Assembly (NCBI RefSeq): GCF_947242115.1
Contig: NC_074712.1
Coordinates: 15,894,666 to 15,958,665 of the forward strand
Direction: 5' to 3'
Length of the DNA stretch: 64,000 nt
DNA from: Biomphalaria glabrata
Lineage: Eukaryota > Mollusca > Gastropoda > Planorbidae
Shown piece after piece: positions 60,901 to 64,000 of this stretch. Position numbers and translations under genes: made by a program. Within the stretch, counting starts at the first letter, position 1; each line of letters opens with the position of its first letter. The notes under the pieces were generated by a model. That model had not been told where the DNA came from, did not search any database, and saw nothing but the letters and a program-made list of their open reading frames with translations.

Positions 60901-63052
60901 TTTTAATAACAGATCTAAAAATACTACACTTACGGCTTACAAAAAAAATATTTAATTAAAAAATAAATCTAGATCTAAATCAATTCTTATACTATTATAA
61001 TTAATGGCAAACTTATGCTTAGTATGAAGTCATTAATGATGAAAATTATTACAATAATTTATGAAGCGCTGTCACATCCGATATTTAATGAAAGAGATTT
61101 ATATTTTAAATAATGGTTCATGGTATATTCATATACAAATCGCGTTTTGGAGAATGTACTAGGATGAAGCAAGAGCTAGTGCCTCTCTAATCGTTCTGCT
61201 TTCTCTTATCTTTTAATGGAATGGGTTGCCTGAGTCAGCCAGGAAAATCAAAGATTTAGCATATTTTAAGTCAAAAATCAAGATGCATGACTAGATTGGC
61301 ACATAAAATGCGTAAGACGTAACAATCTTATTTTTTGAAGAAACGTCTGTAATCTATAAGTAATACCAAAAAGCTTCAAACTCACTTGGCTTCTATTGTA
61401 TTGTTTATAGTTTTCAGACTACATACATGTATAAACAGAATACATTATGTAATCCTATGAATGCATACATCCAGTTTTCAATGCGTTATCAATCTTTATA
61501 TATTTTGTAGAGAAGTACACCTATAATATAACACATGTACGTAGCTGGGAGGGGAGAGTCGTCAAACCATCACTTGCCTCAGACCTCATTGTCTGAAAGG
61601 GAAACTTTACTTACTGCCCCAGTGCAGCCAACTTAAGCAAACTACAGTCACCACATTTCATGAGCGTAGCCAAAATGGGTTTTGTGGTTACCCTCCCCCT
61701 CCAATACAAAAACTAAAGCATTTTCTACCAGTCGCTGGACTCTTTTTGAATAGCAGATTTGGTTTTTGAATTTTTTTAGTGGAAGAGTGGCTAATTGCAC
61801 AGTAGATACCTCAAAATATGCATTTTTAAAGCTTAAAATAACGGAAATAATGCTTGGTTCCGGGGCTTTGCCCCGGACTCCACTGGCGGGAGCGCTGGGG
61901 GAGCTCACAGCGCCCCCCCGGACTCCTTAGCTGTCCTTTGGCGGTGTGTACTGTCTTTCCACTAATTATAGGAAGAGAGTATTCTAGGGTAGAAAAAACT
62001 TTTGAAAGAATGAAAGATCAGAATGTAATGAAGATTAATAACGTATACACACACACTAATATATATATATATATATATATCCTATATATATAAATTGCGG
62101 AGTAGGGTAAAAATCCCCCCCCCCCCCGAAAATATATGACATGCCATTTGTGGGCCGGTTTATATGGTAATGCCCGGGCCGATTTTGATACCCAGTCCGC
62201 CCCTGCAACAAATGTTAAGCACCAATAGTAGATCACCACTCCCCAAAACAGATCAATGTTTTATTTATATGTTACAGAGGTTTACTAATATACAAATAAG
62301 AAATGAAGCCTAAATGTTCATCAAAGTGAGAAAAAGTTGTTATTACATCTAGGTGGTATTAAAAAGAAGAGAGAAAGAAACTGAATTGAGACACACAGTG
62401 ATATATTTTTATTATGAGTCAGACTGTCCATTCACAAGGAGCATCATATGAAAATGTTAAAACTGAGTGATTGAGGAGTTTCCAATTCTAAATTTCCTAT
62501 AACATTATGTTTTCATGACAACCAAATTAGCACACTATTGGCCTACCTTCTTGAGTTTTATTATCCTTGTTTGTACTAGAGGAGTAAAAATAAAAACATC
62601 TGTTTTATTCATGAAGTCTAGACATATACAAAGGATTTTGTTTTCATAACAAAACACTTCATATTAGTTGCTAATTAAAAGAGCAGAGCTAATAAATATA
62701 CTTTGCATTGTATGCTAATTAAAAGAAAAACACTAGAACTGACATGCTAATTGAATGAACTAACATACTTACCCACTTTGTGAAAACCTTTCAAACTCTT
62801 CATCCAGTTCCTTCTGAATATCTGAATCCTCTTTTGTTTTGTCCCCTTTACCTGAGTGTCTAAGTGCTGCAGCTTTATCTCCAACATTGTCTGAGATAGG
62901 AACAAATATATTTGGTTGTCATTCATACAAGATTAACAAAATGACAAGTAATGTATTGGCCTCAATTAGTTTGGTGACAGCATCAAAATACAATTTTCCA
63001 CTCACCAGCTCCCTTCAGCCATGTTGGGACTGCCTTTTTTCTTTTATTTTCA
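48939..63052 (-). CDS. KATNIP: Katanin-interacting protein, C-terminal half
   Basis: Twenty minus-strand exons join in phase: 63006-63052, 62773-62890, 62547-62575, 60147-60290, 59855-59960, 59614-59758, 59054-59251, 57066-57203, 55072-55209, 54618-54738, 54084-54261, 53486-53651, 51800-51954, 51630-51693, 51132-51231, 50514-50653, 50317-50418, 49494-49654, 49068-49162, 48939-48982 (795 residues to the stop). The vertebrate protein has about 1,600, so the N-terminal half lies beyond the right edge. Three modules repeat the pattern TWGD-HYVGLTG, DKLIDG or NLIDNV, HMWLAPF, WNYNKS (first 59.7-57.1 kb; second 54.3-51.8 kb; third 51.2-49.5 kb). The end matches the vertebrate ending (LLVDDLLVYNG, EDQDIQLMN, ALRPKT). 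KATNIP binds microtubules and katanin at the ciliary base and is linked to Joubert syndrome in humans. The donors after 59054 and 53486 are GTCAGT; the donor of 51630 is weak and uncertain. Confidence 0.95.
49759..50292 (+). mobile_element. Solo LTR in a KATNIP intron
   Basis: A 534-base copy of the LTR at 33085-33584, with TG...CA ends (TGACATGAACC to GTTACA), a CCTATATA region and GAGAGCCTGGATAGT near the end. Flanking 4-mers (ATAG and ATAT) nearly match. No internal region: a fossil left by LTR-LTR recombination, in the intron between the exons at 49494-49654 and 50317-50418. Confidence 0.75.
52141..52215. repeat. Short GC-rich repeat end
   Basis: GGCATAGGCTTATTAGGCAG, GCTGCCTAAGGCCTCC and GGTGGGGGCCTC look like the end of an interspersed repeat, with an AGGCAGCTGCCT inverted repeat. 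The class is unknown. Confidence 0.4.
52600..53390 (+). mobile_element. LINE C-terminal fragment with (CTTAT)n-like tail
   Basis: Plus-strand frames show LNVQKTKEMKIDFRK, YKYLGTTINNKL, LRKLRKFNIDKT and FAITCWYGNTS. The 3' end runs into GGATCAATAAAAATTATCTT and then CTTATCTTAT repeats. These are the thumb and C-terminal blocks of a CR1/L2/Rex-like LINE. Stops interrupt the frame. Antisense in a KATNIP intron. Confidence 0.75.
54862..54965 (+). repeat. Second copy of the (TTA)n-tailed repeat
   Basis: Shares GTGTAGCCACAGGAAATACT, CATTCCTCATTA and GACTCGAAGACAAGCC plus a TTATTA tail with positions 1-110. Lies in a KATNIP intron. Confidence 0.7.
55270..56340. other. KATNIP intron, nothing recognised
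   Basis: AT-rich intron sequence with a GGTTAGGG-like G-rich run near 56220-56255. The apparent frames at 55415-55766 overlap one another on both strands and match no family. Confidence 0.5.
56346..56508. mobile_element. MITE with CAGTGTTTCCCAAACT ends
   Basis: The left end CAGTGTTTCCCAAACT and the right end AGTTTGGAAATACAGTG are imperfect inverses around about 130 bases. Size and ends fit a hAT-derived MITE in a KATNIP intron. Confidence 0.6.
57830..58800 (+). mobile_element. Nimbus-like (I-clade) LINE ribonuclease H domain
   Basis: Plus-strand frames read VYTDESAF (first catalytic Asp), FQAKIEAITIAL (Glu position), VVFTDSQSTLQAL (second Asp) and, after a TAG at 58246-58248 in place of the expected Gln codon, WIPGHIGIMGNERAD. 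The domain continues with QWASGNTGRAMY and EQSTIFQLRTGHTPL. This matches the RNase H and C-terminal region of I-clade LINEs such as snail nimbus. The polymerase is missing. Antisense in the KATNIP intron between 57203 and 59054. Confidence 0.85.
60538..62205. mobile_element. hAT-family copy with intact 8-base target duplication
   Basis: CAGGGGCGGAGTGG at the left and CCGCCCCTG at the right are flanked by perfect CAACAAAT repeats (60530-60537 and 62206-62213), proving the boundaries and the hAT superfamily. The subterminal sequences equal those at 6628 and 12647. The interior has no transposase. From about 61535 to 62130 it holds extra sequence: a CATGAGCGTAGCC end, CCGGGGCTTTGCCCCGG and a TA microsatellite, likely nested insertion. 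It lies in the KATNIP intron between exons 60290 and 62547. Confidence 0.85.
62058..62092. repeat. TA microsatellite
   Basis: Alternating TA tract inside the hAT copy, preceded by ACACACAC. Confidence 0.85.
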
Positions 63053-63359
63053 CTAGGGACAAATAATCAAGACATTTATTAAACTTTTTTCTTAAAGTAT
63101 AACTAGAATGAACTAAGATATTTAAAATTGGAATATCATTCTTATCTTTAAATTCAAATCAGATGCTTATTTTAAAAAAAGACTAGGTCCCATAGCTAGG
63201 TCAGGACATCTGAGTCAAGTCTTCTGGTTGAAGAATTAATACATGCATTTTATTTTTAAAGGTATTTTGAAAACATATACTGCATTAAAAATGACGAAAT
63301 AAAAAAAATGATCAAAATAGTGATGACCTTAGGACCATTGTCAAAAACATAAGCTAAGA

Positions 63360-63560
63360 TTGCATTTTCATGATATCCTTGAGGCTGCAAAGACCTTTCT
63401 GCAGGAACAGTACCAGGAAAAAAGAATTAGAGGTCGAATAAAGAAGAGATGGGAAGGAATGGACGAGTTTGTCAATGACAGAGAAATCCTGGCAAAAGTT
63501 AGAGAGGAATGGAGAGAGACAGTAGACAGATCATGTGTGACTAGTGTAACAGACTAATCA
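63360..63560 (+). mobile_element. LINE C-terminal fragment
   Basis: The frame has EAAKTFLQEQY, RGRIKKRWEGMDEF and VREEWRETVDRS, matching the terminal block of the abundant LINE seen at 35208-35415 and 40860-41240. It lies upstream of the first visible KATNIP exon, on the other strand. Confidence 0.7.
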
Positions 63561-64000
63561 ACAGCTGAATGTGATTTTGCAAATGGTTTTATGAATAAAA
63601 TCTGTTTGTACAGCTGTTAGACTATAGAAAACTTTAAAAAATACAAAAACAACCTTATCTTAAAATTAATATTTTTGTGTCCTATGTATATTTATGTTAG
63701 TAAATTCATTCTTTTGAATTCAAGATTTCAAATGTGTCCATTAATTAATTTCTGAGCGATTTGAGAGAAAGTGTTATTGTATGTTTTTCCTTGAATACAC
63801 AATAAGAAGTAATATATCCTTTAGGCATGGTATACAAAATGTATTTGCTATAACAGGAAGCAGAAATTCCGTATCAATAACTAACTCATCTAGCTACTCT
63901 ATGAAGCAGGCTATAGCAGCAGAACTAAAAAAGACATAGCAGGAAAGAATGAGCCTTAGCACTTGCCTTAGAATCCACACTTGACTTTTGGGTAACAAAA
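63561..64000. other. Nothing recognised (probably KATNIP intron)
   Basis: No exon ending in the phase needed to join 63052 was found, so this is most likely intron of KATNIP. Confidence 0.5.

Overview
This is AT-rich animal nuclear DNA with spliced genes, long introns and many decayed transposable elements. Dense clusters of the palindromes AGATCT and TCTAGA, a nimbus-like (I-clade) LINE ribonuclease H fragment and the protein sequences suggest a heterobranch freshwater snail (Biomphalaria/Bulinus-like). That placement is inference; the metazoan genes are certain.

Layout. (1) About 2.63-2.85 kb, minus: first coding exon of a claudin/PMP22-like four-helix membrane protein; the rest was not found. 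(2) About 3.3-12.65 kb: transposon-rich block with a complete non-autonomous hAT element (8-base target duplications, an internal 97-base tandem array), an older hAT-family span filled with LINE pieces and an LTR-like segment, and minisatellites. (3) 13.46-29.81 kb, plus: complete FNIP (folliculin-interacting protein), 20 coding exons, 1,027 residues by my splicing, poly(A) signal at 30.86 kb, MiT/TFE-type E-boxes around exon 1. (4) 31.08-38.14 kb, minus: divergent COX6B paralogue, 4 exons, 123 residues. One intron holds a large inverted-repeat element with a solo LTR inside. (5) About 38.6-45.3 kb: repeats, LINE remnants and terminal-inverted-repeat elements. (6) 45.47(?)-48.37 kb, plus: canonical COX6B. 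(7) 48.94-63.05 kb, minus: the C-terminal half of KATNIP (katanin-interacting protein, KIAA0556), 20 exons and 795 residues in the window; the 5' end lies past the right edge. Its introns hold a solo LTR, LINEs, a MITE and a second TSD-flanked hAT copy.

The genes are not an operon. FNIP joins the folliculin complex in nutrient and AMPK/mTORC1 signalling, COX6B is a cytochrome c oxidase subunit, and KATNIP acts at ciliary microtubules. The arrangement is two convergent pairs: FNIP with the COX6B paralogue (poly(A) signals about 100 bases apart) and COX6B with KATNIP (stop codons about 570 bases apart). I found no convincing RNA gene, CRISPR array or prokaryotic system. The most interesting signals are the two COX6B loci with matching intron positions but different termini, the E-boxes at FNIP, the interrupted palindrome, the three-module KATNIP and the structured hAT family.
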